Shown piece after piece: positions 22,101 to 32,141 of a stretch of 49,903 bases of DNA. Position 1 is the stretch's first letter; every line of letters starts with the position of its first letter. The notes under the pieces are model-generated. The model ran no database searches. It was not told the DNA's origin and saw nothing but the letters and a program-made list of their open reading frames with translations. Origin of the DNA: Cyanophora paradoxa (lineage: Eukaryota > Glaucocystophyceae > Cyanophorales > Cyanophoraceae); contig QPMI01000670.1 of NCBI GenBank assembly GCA_004431415.1, positions 1-49,903 of the forward strand. The letters are read 5' to 3'. A program made the translations under genes and the position numbers.

Positions 22101-23078
22101 GTCGCCGGCGGACTCGGAGCGCCACGTGGCGTCGCTCACCGTCGGCTTCTCCGTGCTCGTCGAGATGTACACGTTCGGGTCCCCCTGCCGCGCCTTGACC
22201 TGCGCCCGCGGTCCCCCGTCCGGCCCCGCCGGCCCCCTCCCGAAGGCGGGCGCCCCCACCTCGACGCGGAGGTGGTGCTCGAGGTTTGGAACGTGGAATT
22301 TGTAGAAGGCGTACTCGCCCCCCGCCACAGCCCCCGCCGTCGGCGTCCCCTCCTTGAGCAGCGTTGGCGCCGGCGCCGAGAGCACCGCTGCCGCCCGCCG
22401 CCTCAGGCCGGCGGGTGGGGGGGCGGGGAGGGGCTGCCGGGGGCGCCCACCGATCTTGGCGCAGCACTCGCGGTAGGCCTCCTCGAAGGTGAGGGAGCGC
22501 CCGTCGACGGTGCGCGTCGTGGCCGCCCGCGAGCGCTCCTGCTCCGCCGCCCGCGCCTGCTGCTCCTCCTCCTGCAGCTTCTCCTCGATGTACCGCAGCC
22601 GCTCCAGCTCGACCTGCCCGCCCGCCCCCGCTCTGCGCTCGCCCGGGCCCGCAGCGGGTGCGCGCACCTGCAGCTGCATGTTCTGCTGCGTCGCGAGGCC
22701 GCTCAGGGACCCCCGCCCTCCCGGCAGTCCCAGGTTGATGGTGAGCCTCGTTCGAGGGGCCGCACCGGCCGGCGGCGTCTCAGGCAGCGTCAGCTGCCGC
22801 GGAGAGCCAGGAATCCAGTCTTCAGGCTCCATAGGCGGAGGGCGCTGCGCAGCTGGAGCCGTCGAACGCCGCCGGGCGTCAAGCGCCGCCGCATTCTGCG
22901 CCGAGACACAATTGGTGGCGAGGTGGGGTGTGAACAGGGCAGCGTGAACCATCGAGGTGATCTTTTGCTGATGGACATCCTTTGCTCGGGCCTCCTGGCG
23001 GTCCTGCTGCGCCCGTGCTCGTAAGACTTGACGCTGGATCTTCTCCGCCAGGGCGGCGGGCATCGTCGTCCGCGGCAT
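19149..23078 (-). CDS. coiled-coil protein with two PPC-like beta domains, unrecognised
   Basis: Start Met 23078 (MPRTTMPAALAEKIQRQVLR); stop TAG 19149-19151. In order: a basic N-terminal helix with RAQQDRQEARAKDVHQQKIT, a coiled coil VELERLRYIEEKLQEEEQQA, a short helical motif RSLTFEEAYRECCAKIGG, then two tandem beta-sandwich units. Unit 1: EYAFYKFHVPNLEHHLRVEV, GDPNVYIST, GYFYFGIIGYGARETAFEI. Unit 2: GQYKYYRVRAVDVVFLKVSL, ADLFISNRTEYP, GLFHIGVYGYKDAFYR. Both follow the pattern of bacterial pre-peptidase C-terminal (PPC) domains: YY/F-x-V, GDP-x-x-Y, then a final G-x-Y-x-x-G-V-x-G-Y. After these come Glu/Arg/Ala coiled coils, a low-complexity Pro/Ala/Arg stretch (19.8-20.7 kb), a helical block VHILREFYPEEGPLISRMLL, and a conserved-looking tail FAEFITCRPKYEYKPKALGP and DNMLRVKKEAARLWTRAIKL. 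No signal peptide is seen, so it is probably intracellular; a structural role (for example cytoskeletal or flagellar) is only a guess. Confidence 0.65.
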
Positions 23079-23505
23079 TGCTGCTGAGCCAGTGCTAAGG
23101 CTGCAGCTGTACAGGGCGAGCCACCGACGCTCCGCGTCGCTAGCTAAGCCACGGCGGACACACCGGCTAGGGGTGCGGGCAAGGCCTGCCGACAAGGCAT
23201 ACGGTACGGAGCGCCTAGATCATGCCTAGCATTGACCGGCCGAAGCTGGAACACTCGCTGCGAGGGGGCCGAACTTTGCAATAGACTACCCCCCCAGAGG
23301 GCGGCCCCGCCGCGGCCGCGACAACAATCAGCTCAGCTGCTGCCATCGCAGTTAGATCTTCAACCCAGTCAACTCTAGCGAGTCCATTGCTACCCCCTGT
23401 CACGGCCCCTGAAGGCGCATCCTGCTGCCGACTCGGCAAGCTGGCCCCGAAGGCCGCATCACCTAAAAGAGCCCGCCTTACTGGCAGGCACACTTTCCCA
23501 GCCTC
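23079..23505. promoter_or_regulatory. divergent intergenic region, PPC-like gene / EF-hand gene
   Basis: About 430 bp between the divergent genes. It probably also holds the first exon of the EF-hand gene, since an in-frame segment before 23506 (KSPPYWQAHFPSL) stays open. No specific site is recognised. Confidence 0.35.
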
Positions 23506-25648
23506 ATGTTCGACTCGTTGGGCAACGGGACAATCACCTACAGGTGCGCTGCAGCGCTCGCGCGGCCAAGCTGCGGGCAGTCTTGCTTCGCAACGGCTTC
23601 ACAGCTAGCGTCTAGCTGAGCGCTTCCAAGCCGCGGCGCCCCCCGCCCAGCTAGAGCTCCGCCGCCCGATTTGGCCCGCCGGCCGCCTCGCGAGACCCGC
23701 TCCACGGCGCCGGCGCCGACCTCCCCGCTGACGGGCAATCACCTGCAGAGAGATCAAGCATCTCCTGAAGTCCCTCGGGGTGAGATCCCCTTTACCGCGC
23801 CGCTGCCCGCCCCCCGCCCCCGCTGATGGCGGCCGGCAGCTCTCCGAGCTCACCTTCCAGTTCCTGGAGCTCGCCAAGACGCCCAAGATCCTCGATGTGC
23901 ACAGGAAGACGCTGCAGAACAAGCAGAGCGCCGCCGCCGGCGCCGGCCCCTCCTCAGTCAACACGACGAAGGACACCGGGGCCACGCTGGGGCTTAGCTA
24001 CCCCGGTGCGGCGGCGGCCGGGGCCGCGCGGGGGCCGGCCGGGGCCTGCCTGACGCGCGGGGGCGCGGGGCAGCGTTCATGGCGATCCTGAACGACTCGG
24101 CGATCCAGGCGAAGCTCCACTTCGGCGTCAACGCCCACGACGCGCACTTCAACACGAAGTGCTTCCAGCGCGCCATCTCCGCCGTCTCCTCCGGCGCCGT
24201 CTCGTGCGTCTCCCTTGGGCGCGCGCCGGGCCGGCCGGGGCGGCGTGCCGACGGCTGCGGGCGCGCGGGCGCAGGCTGGACGACGTGCTGACTGCGCGGC
24301 TGAGCTTCAACCTGTACCAGGGGGAGATCGAGGACGGGCTGCCGGGGCAGGCGAAGTACATCCGGTCGGCGCTGAAGATGGCGGGGCGGGTGATCGCGCC
24401 GAAGCGCCTCGAGGCCTGGCTCCGCTCCCTCAAGCCCATCATCCCCAACCGCGTCCAGTGCGTCCAGTGCCCCCGCGCCGCCCCGCGCCGCGCCGCGCGG
24501 TGCGAGGGCGGCGCAGGCTCTTCGAGTTCTTCGAGGTGCTGGCGCAGTGCGCGGAGCACGACGCCGTCTTCAACCCCGAGCTCGACGGCCCCCCCGCCTC
24601 CAACTCCACCCTCGAGAAGGTCACCGGCCTCTACAAGGTCCGCCCCCGCCCGGCCGGGCGGGTGCCGGGGCCGCGCGCTCACGGCGGGGCGGGCAGATGA
24701 CGGAGCAGCGGGACCTGATCACGGAGGACGAGCGGCTGGAGCGGCGGCTCGACCAGGAGTACGAGGCGCGGCTCGCCGAGGAGCGGGCGCTGCGGGCGCG
24801 GAACAAGCAGAAGGAGGAGTCGCAGTCGCAGGCGGGGGCGGAGGAGCCGCTGCTGACGCTCGGGGGGAGCCTGGCGCTGTACCGGGACATCCGGGCGAGC
24901 GTGCGGGAGTCGGGGCGCAACGTCGTCGCCTCGCGGGGCAAGCGGGCGCCCTCCGAGGGCCGCCTGCTCGCCGACCTCGCCTCCGACATCTTCGAGCGCG
25001 CCGTGCGCGCCCCCGGCCCCGGCCCCGGCCCCGGCCCCGCCCCGCCGCCCGGCGCCGAGCCGCCGCGCCGCAGGGCTGGTGGGGCGGGACCCCGAGGCGC
25101 CGGTGTCGCGGGCGTGGACGCCGCTGCGGGGCCCCGTGGACTTCAAGCGCGCCTGGTCCTCCGAGAACTTCAAGGGGCCGGCGCCCTTCACCTCCCGCGC
25201 CAAGGACGGGCGGGCGTCGCGCGCCTCCACCGCCGCCCTCCTCCGCCGCCACCTCCGCAGCGCCCCCTCCGGGCAGTACCCCTCGCCGCCCCCCAGCGCC
25301 CCCGCCGGCCTCGGCTCGGCCCCCGGGACGCCCATCCCGGGCCTCCGCCGCAGCTCCCACGCCGCCTCGCAGCTCTCGCTCGCCGCCGGCGGGGCCGCCT
25401 CGGCGGGCGCCGCGCCTAAGGTCCGCTCGGTCGCCCCCCGCCGGCCCCGCCCGCCGGCGCCTTCGCGGAGGAGGCGGCCGGCCCGGGGCGCCTGCCCTCC
25501 CGCGCCCCCTCCCGGCCCCACTCCCGCGCCGCGCCTTCGCCCTCCCCGTCCCCGGACCCCCGCCCCGGCGCCTGGGCGTCCCGCCCAGAGTCTCGTCTCT
25601 CTGCCTCGCACAGCTGACACTGGCTTGCTGGTTTGCGATTTTCAATGA
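23506..25648 (+). CDS. EF-hand and coiled-coil protein, 5' end unresolved
   Basis: The first recognised exon reads LMFDSLGNGTITYR. A GT-AG intron joins it to EIKHLLKSLG. Together they make one EF-hand whose loop is D-S-L-G-N-G-T-I-T-Y-R-E: positions 1, 5, 6, 8 and 12 are canonical, while position 3 is Leu and not Asp/Asn. Then come LSELTFQFLELAKTPKILDV, a helical domain (AFMAILNDSAIQAKLHFGVN; FNTKCFQRAISAVSSGAV; SFNLYQGEIEDGLPGQAKYI; KRLEAWLRSLKPIIPNRVQ; LFEFFEVLAQCAEHDAVFNP), a coiled coil (ITEDERLERRLDQEYEARLA), LLADLASDIFERA, and a Pro/Ser/Ala-rich tail with PVDFKRAWSSENFKGPAPFT, stopping at 25648. All main junctions keep phase. No family beyond the EF-hand is recognised. Ca2+ binding by this loop is uncertain. 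Confidence 0.6.
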
Positions 25649-26183
25649 CGCCTGGTTGGATTCGAAGCAAGGTTGGCGCGTGAAATTCAGGCTTCGGGCT
25701 GTCGCCGGATCCGGATCCGGACCTGGGAATCGGCCAGGCCGCCGGGCGCGAGGCCCGCGACCTGCCGCCGCAAGCGCCGCCGCGCCGGCCGCGGCCGCCG
25801 TACGCGTGCTCACATGCCAAGTTGCGCAACTTGCCGCCTGCCAACTTGCAATAAATTGCGCGCGCATCGATGCAATCGCGATGCATTCATATGCATGGGC
25901 TTTAGGTTGGGCTCAAGATCTTGGGCACAGCTTGAAGTGCCTGTACCCGGATGAACAGAGCGTCTTTTTGCGTCAGTTCCCGCTGCTTCACCGCCAGCAG
26001 CGGCTCTGTCCCGCATGCGCGTCCGGCGCCAGCTCGATGCATGCAGCATATTGATCTAATCATGCGTGAGCAGCAACCTCATCAGCGCTTCCTAGCGGAT
26101 CTGATCTAGAAACGTCGTGCAAGCGGTAGCCGCACCGCTGCTTGCCAGGAACGACAAGCTTTCTAGCTTAATTGGCAGCAGCG
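25649..26183. other. intergenic region upstream of the bZIP gene
   Basis: 535 bp, less GC-rich, with repeated short words such as ATGCAT and TTGCAA near 25840-25910 and 26035-26045. It is the presumed promoter of the bZIP gene. No ORF is supported. Confidence 0.35.
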
Positions 26184-28480
26184 ATGCATCTCGGCGTCAA
26201 CGCCCCCGCCAGCGGCGGCGGTGTTTCCCACGCGCTTAGCTCAGCTGCAGAGACGTCACCGTGGGATGAGTGGGACGAGGATCGCGTGCGCGTCGCATAT
26301 CGTTTCCCTCAGACTAGTTAGCGTAGCAGTTGGCACGCTTCCTCCTCGAATCAATTTCGCTTCTTGTGCTTACGACGCGCGCCCCGCAGCGTGCGAGAGG
26401 CCGGGAGGCGGCGAAGAGGAGCCGTTTGCGAAAGAAGGAGCAGTTCATCGGCATGTGGCGAGAGCTCGAGTCTCTGAGAAAGGTGCGCGTGAGGCTGCAG
26501 TGAAGGGACCGGAGCTCATATGCATATGCATGGCTCATCACTTTCTGCGCAGGAGAATGCGCTCCTCCGACGGCGGGAGAATATAGCGAACGTTACATTT
26601 AACGTCTCGAGCGAAGCGGAGTTTCTCCGGCAGGTGAAGGGGGTTGGAGAGGCTCGGTCGAAGACCAACGACTCGATCTCGCACATCCTTGGAGAGGTGC
26701 ATGCCCGCCCTCACGGTGCTGAAGGAGAGGTGGGTGGGGGGCGGCGGAGCGCTTCACGGTGCTGAAGGAGAGGTGGGTGGGGGGCGGCGGAGCGCAGTTG
26801 TCCGCAGTGCTCCCACCAGTTGCGATATTCGAAATCAGGCTCTGGGTGAGCCTGACATGGCTGAAACTCCGACGCGCCGGCGGTGGTTCGCGCTCGCCAT
26901 GCTTGTACCGAAACCTCCCGCCGCTCAAGGGTCTGCGCAGCGCCGCCGGAGCCCCTGCTGCAGGCGTTGTACGAGAGCGACGAAGGCGTCGTCTCGGACG
27001 AGGAACGCGAGGTGAGCGCGCTATGCGTCCCCGTTGCCGGCGGTTCGATTTCGACCGCGGAAACCGACGCGCGCGCGACGCCGGCCGGCCGGCGCAGGCG
27101 ATGCTGGCGCACGTGGAGGCGCACGTCGCGCGCCTGACGGAGCTGGGGAACGACATGCGGCGGATCCGGCGGCACGTGGAGGAGCTCCAAAAGATCCGCG
27201 CGCGACTCGAGGGCGAGAACGCCTGGTTCAAAGAGTGGAGCGCCAGGGTGCGCCGCCCCCCGCCCCCCATCCACGCCCCGGCCGCCCGACCGACGCGCGG
27301 GGCAGGCCTCGGAGCTGTACCGCCCGGAGCAGCTGGCGCATTTCTTCTCGTGGAACGAGCGGCACTTGGCCGGCCTGCAGGAGCGCGTCATCGGCTACAC
27401 TTTCCCCGTGCCCAGGCACAGGAACCCCGACTCCCCATCGGGCGCCGAGGCCGAGGCGGCCGGCCACTCCCCGCTCCAATCGAGCGCTGCGGCGTCCCCG
27501 GACCCTGCTTGCTCCCAGTGGTGCGCCCCGCCCGCCTTCCTTCGCTTCTGGCCCGCGGCCGCCCCCGACCCGTGCCCAGGCCGGCCTCGAGCGCCTCCCC
27601 GGCGCCGCGCCCAGCCGCCGGCCCCTCGGCGACGTCGCCCACGGCGGCCAGGCGGCCCGCCCCCGGCGCCGCCCCCATCGCCACCTCCTCCGCCTTCGTG
27701 CCCCCGACCGGCGCCTTCTACTTCGCCGGCGGCAGGGGCCCCGCCCCCGCCCCCGCCCACCACTTTCACCAGCCCTTCTTCTCCGCCATCGGCGTACCCC
27801 CCGTGCACATGCACGTGCCCGGCGCCCACTTCCAGCCGCCCCGGTACCACAACATACCGGCCTTCGGGGCCCCCGTGGCCGCAGCCGGCCCCCGCTCGAG
27901 CTCGCCGCCGGGGAAGGCGCCATCGCCTCCGGAGCGGAAGCGGAGCGCGGGGGAGGAGCTCGCGGGGGCGAGGCCGGCGCCGGGGCCGCCGGGGATGGGC
28001 CAGGGGTTCGACCCCGGCCTCCTCCGCTCCATCATCCGCAGCACGGTCGAGCGCGAGGTCTCCACCCTCTTCCCGCACCCGCACCCGCCGCCCCCGCCCC
28101 CGCACCCGCAACCGCTCCCGGGGCCCGCCGCCGAGCACCCTCAGCGCGGCCTCCTCTCGCTGCAGCTGGACGCCGGCATGCCGCCGAGCCTCCCGCAGAC
28201 CCCCGACGAGAGCTCCTCCCCCTGCAGCTCCTCCAGCGGGCACCCCCACGAGCAGACCTTCCTCCCCCACCCGCACCCGCCCCTCCCCTGCGGCCTTGCC
28301 GCGGCGTCGGTGGCCGGGTGGCCGGTGCCGGCGCTTGGCGGCGCCGGCTTCGACGTGGGGCCGGGGCCGGGGCACCTGGCAGCGTTCGCACTGTGGTCGG
28401 CCGGCGACCTCGAGCGGGCCGCCCTGGACCTCCAGCTCGGCCTCGGCCTTCAGGAGCTCAAGCGGGAGCCCCGCCGCTGA
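26184..28480 (+). CDS. bZIP transcription factor with a second coiled coil and a Pro/His-rich tail
   Basis: Start ATG 26184 (MHLGVNAPASGGGVSHALSS) with an acidic WDEWDEDR. An in-phase GT-AG intron leads to the basic region RARGREAAKRSRLRKKEQF and the zipper MWRELESLRK; a second in-phase intron joins ENALLRRRENIANV. This makes the classic LxxENxxL, with d-position residues M, L, L, A. The residue that should be the invariant Asn, just before REAA, is Gly. Further exons give PLLQALYESDEGVVSDEERE, a second helical segment (AMLAHVEAHVARLTELGNDM; RRHVEELQKIRARLEGENAW), SELYRPEQLAHFFSWNERHL, and a tail rich in Pro, His and Ser (HPHPPPPPPHP), ending with LQELKREPRR at 28480. Expected to be a nuclear DNA-binding regulator. 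A 43-bp tandem duplication lies at the 3' side of the zipper exon. Confidence 0.75.
26711..26796 (+). repeat. 43-bp tandem duplication at a splice boundary
   Basis: Two adjacent near-identical 43-bp copies (26711-26753 and 26754-26796), each containing GAAGGAGAGGTGGGTGG. Each copy has AG|GT at the same place, so the segment from GT of copy 1 to AG of copy 2 has the form of a 43-bp GT-AG intron. Confidence 0.85.
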
Positions 28481-30100
28481 TCATGACCGGCCCCCGGCCC
28501 CGGCCCCGGCCCCGGGTGCCGGCGCCCCTCAGGGGTCCCTCGCGCTCCGTTGAATTCGAACCATGACCTGTACAGGATGGCCACGCTAGTAGTCGCGTCC
28601 ACCATCACATAGGCCTGCAAAGTGCATATCGTTTTGGATTTTTGGTTTCAATATGTCGTTGCACTCTGTATCAGTCATGATCACTGAGTACCATATTAGC
28701 TAGTACTCCCAACTGTACCGCAGTGCCCATGTGTGCCCTCTTTCGTTTTCGCCTAGTTCGAGGTTATATCGCCCCCTGAACAGTGCTAGTGTGATCAGCA
28801 GTGCTAGAGGTAGCTTATGTTGCTCTCGTACCTCACAAATCGGTTTCCAGCTGCAGGCCCTGAGGCCCTGAGGACCGCAGAGTGATCTCGCATAGCTCAT
28901 TTCACAAAACTATGTTGAAAGAACAAACTTAAGCTTGAAAACATAGAGCACGTTCTGATCGCCGCTGAGCATATGCATGCCATGATTGCAAGCGAGCCGC
29001 TGATCATGAGCTGCAGCCGCTGATCACTATTAATGGCTGTCGAGGACGAGCTCGAGCGCGACGACAGTGAGTGATCGGTCTTCCGGGGACGGGTACGGGT
29101 AACAACGGGTCCTAACACGCGCGCTTTCACGCCGTGACGACCAGCTCAAGCTCAAACTTGAAACGACTCTCACAAGCCAGCAGATTTTGAGCCTGCAGAA
29201 TTCGAATGAGCCCGGACGTTGCACATGCCGGCGGCGCCGGCGCTGACGGAGATCCAACCGCGGGAAGCGCGAGAGCTCGGCGTGCGAACGTTGGACGACG
29301 CTGGCGTTCGCCCTGGCCACGATAGGGCTGGTGCGAACGTAGTAGGTTGAACTTCGCCAGGCTGTCGAAACAAGCGACGCAGGCGCTGGGTTTGGTCATT
29401 GGATATCGGGGCCGCTATCGTACGCTGCCGTTCAACGATTGGGGGTGCGTACGATTGGGGTTCAACGTTATTGGAAACGGGGTAGGGCCCCCGTTTTCGG
29501 TAACTTACAAAATGACGAGTCTGCTCATCTCCCGATCCAGCTCCGAGCTCTTAACCACGTGTTAGTGCATGCATGAGAGCCCGGAATTCGTTGTCAGAAC
29601 CCGGAAAGAGCGGAATGCTGTGCGGAAAAAAGGACCGGACCCTTTCCTGGACTATCCCTTGCAGCGCCTGATCCTGTGGTCGTATAGAGGCCGGACCAAG
29701 TGCATAAGAAAGCTCTTGCGATGCTCGACAGAGCATGTCATACATGCCAGCGCTCGGGAAGCAGCGCGTGGCGCGCTAGGCCGCATCAAGTACCTGTTGT
29801 ACCGAACGCGGAAAAAAATGGCTCCTGCGAGTTGGATTTTTTCGAGTCTCGAGGACCACCGGGTACACATACGCACAATTTAGCCGTCAACCTAGCCGAC
29901 AGGTTCGCTAGCTGGCCAGCGTAGCTAGCTATAGCTGAGCTCCGGCTAGCGGCTTGCTGGACTTGCGCGCGAGGCGTCGACGTCACCAGCGCGCTAGCAC
30001 TGCCTAGCAGTGCACTGCGGCAGGCGCCGGTAGTGCGGGCGCGGCGCGGCGCCGGCAGTGCGGGCGCGGCGCCGCGCCGGCCGGCGGCAGTTGGCACTGA
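28481..30100. other. AT-richer region without supported gene
   Basis: After the bZIP stop the base composition drops sharply (for example 28590-29000) and stop codons become common in all frames. Open frames of 60-105 codons at 29030-29900 show no motif, splice structure or codon bias. 29930-30095 contains short palindromic words (GCTAGC, GGCGCC) and repeated GTGCGGGCGCGGCGC. It probably separates the gene block from the repeat/transposon block. Confidence 0.4.
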
Positions 30101-30612
30101 GACCGGCGATCGCTTGCACAGGAGCTGCTTCAAGTTCGTCGCACCAGCCAACGCCAACGCCTGCAGTGCGTGCCCGCCACCCGTAGCGCTGCGAGCTTGC
30201 TCGCATAGAGATTCTCTATTCAATTGGATCGCTAGATCTGCCCCGCGCATAGAGCGTTCTCATTGCTCGGCGATCGCTTTGTGTTCGGCGCCATACCCAG
30301 CGAGTCCGACCTCTAACAAAGAGCTGCTGGGCCGGCGATCGCTTCTGGGTTCTCAGTTCTAACGGTCGCCGCGGGCTTGACGTCCACCGCCTTCTCATTG
30401 GCCAAGCGATCGCTGATTTTCGGTGTCTTATGCCCGTGTCCGCAGCATGTCGACCCTCGGAGGGCCCTCTTTGGGGAGGAAGAGATGGAGTGGACCTCCA
30501 GCTCATCTCCCAACCCCCTTCCCAAGGGCGGCGTGGCGGTGGGTTGCCTCGGGGGCGGCCTCGGGCGCAGCATGGCAAGTGGCGGCGCTCGCTCCGGCCA
30601 TGAGCTTGTCCC

Positions 30613-30765
30613 CGCCCCTCCCCCTCCCCCCGGCCCGGCCCCTCCCCCCGGCCCGGCCCCTCCCCCCGGCCCGGCCCCTCCCCCCGGCCCGGCCCCCGGC
30701 CCGGCCCCTCCCCCCGGCCCGGCCCCTCCCCCGGCCCGCCCCTCCCCAGGCCCCGCCCTCCCCTC
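30613..30765 (+). repeat. C-rich minisatellite in copy 1
   Basis: About eight copies of an 18-bp unit CCCCTCCCCCCGGCCCGG with small variants. Copy 2 has the equivalent array at about 33410-33570, with the last units changed. Confidence 0.85.
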
Positions 30766-30782
30766 CTCCCGGCCCGAAGGCG

Positions 30783-31885
30783 GGAGGCGGCGCGGGAGGC
30801 GGCGCGGCGGGCGGCGCGGCGGGCGGCGCGGCGGGCGGCGCGGGGGCGGCGCAGCGGGCGGCGCGGGAGGCGGCGCGGCGGGCGGCGCGGCGGGCGGCAC
30901 GGCAGGCGGCGCGGCGGGCGGCGCGGCGGGCGGCGCGGCGGGCGGCGCGGCGGGCGGCGCGGCGGGCGGCGCGGGGGCGGCGCAGCGGGCGCGGCGCGGC
31001 GGGCGGCGCGGCGGGCGGCACGGCAGGCGGCGCGGCGGGCGGCGCGGCGGGCGGCGCGGCGGGCGGCGCGGCGGGCGGCGCGGCGGGCGGCGCGGGGGCG
31101 GCGCAGCGGGCGCGGCGCGGCGGGCGGCGCGGCGGCGGCGCGGCGGCGGCGCGGCGGGCAGCGCGGCGGCGCGGGGGGCGGCGCAGCGGGCGGCGCGGCG
31201 CGCGGCGCAGCGGGCGGCGCAGCGGGCGGCGCGGCGGGCGGCGCGGCGGGCGGCGCAGCGGGCGGGGCGGCGGGCGGGCGGCGGGCGGCGCGGCGGGCGG
31301 CGCGGCGGGCGGCGCGGGGGCGGCGCGGGGGCGGCGCAGCGGGCGCGGCGCGGCGGGCGGCGCGGCGGGCGGCGCGGCGGGCAGCGCGGCGGGCGGCGCG
31401 GCGGGCGACGCGGCGGGCGCAGCGGGCGGCGCGGCGGGCGGCGCAGCGGGCGGCGCAGCGGGCGGCGCGGCGGGCGGCGCGGCGGGCGGCGCGGGGGCGG
31501 CGCAGCGGGCGGCGCGGGAGGCGGCGCGGCGGGCGGCGCGGCGGGCGGCACGGCAGGCGGCGCGGCGGGCGGCGCGGCGGGCGGCGCGGCGGGCGGCGCG
31601 GGGGCGGCGCAGCGGGCGCGGCGCGGCGGGCGGCGCAGCGGGCGGGGCGGCGGGCGGGGCGGCGGGCGGCGCGGGGGCGGCGCGGCGGGCGGCGCGGGGG
31701 GCGGCGCGGGGGGCGGCGCAGCGGGCGGCGCGGCGGGCGGCGCGGCGGGCGGCGCGGCGGGCAGCGCGGCGGGCGGCGCGGCGGGCGACGCGGCGGGCGC
31801 AGCGGGCGGCGCGGCGGGCGGCGCAGCGGGCGGCGCAGCGGGCGGCGCGGGGGGCGGGCGGCGGGCGGCGCGGCGGGCGGCGCAG
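30783..31885 (+). repeat. GC-only array, GGGCGGCGCGGC-type units, copy 1
   Basis: About 1.1 kb with almost no A or T, built from 12-bp units GGGCGGCGCGGC and variants (GCAGC, GGGGGC, GACGC) arranged in higher-order blocks. All six frames are open because stop codons need A/T. G-quadruplex formation is likely on this strand. Confidence 0.9.
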
Positions 31886-31991
31886 GCGGAAGGCGACAAG
31901 CACATGCACCCTTCGAGATCTGTGCGTTTCTGGGGAATTCTCGCCTCGATGGGGTCGGGTGGTATGCGCCGGGCACCACCAGCGCAGCCCA

Positions 31992-32141
31992 ATGGACTGC
32001 GCACCATTTGTTGCGGTAGCAAAGGAATGGTTCCGCAAGCCGCTTGCGGCCGAGGAGGATCGGTTTGCCGACGCAGCTAGGCTAGATGAGCTAGTGGAGC
32101 GGTGCAAGCAGTTTGTAGGGCCTCAGTTGAACTTCCAGTGA
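31992..32141 (+). CDS. 49-aa ORF downstream of the array, copy 1
   Basis: ATG 31992 to TGA 32141. It reads MDCAPFVAVAKEWFRKPLAA, then AEEDRFADAARLDELVERCK and QFVGPQLNFQ: a charged, helical composition unlike the array. The frame is open upstream through the whole GC array, so it could be the C-terminus of a longer Ala/Gly-rich protein. It is repeated with the same length and nearly the same sequence in copy 2. Whether it is expressed is unknown. Confidence 0.35.
   Translation: MDCAPFVAVAKEWFRKPLAAEEDRFADAARLDELVERCKQFVGPQLNFQ

Noticed and set aside
30216..32141. Very long open frames on both strands across the repeat unit (over 500 codons each)
   Set aside because: The arrays contain almost no A or T, so stop codons cannot occur in any frame. 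Only the 49-codon end after the array has protein-like composition.
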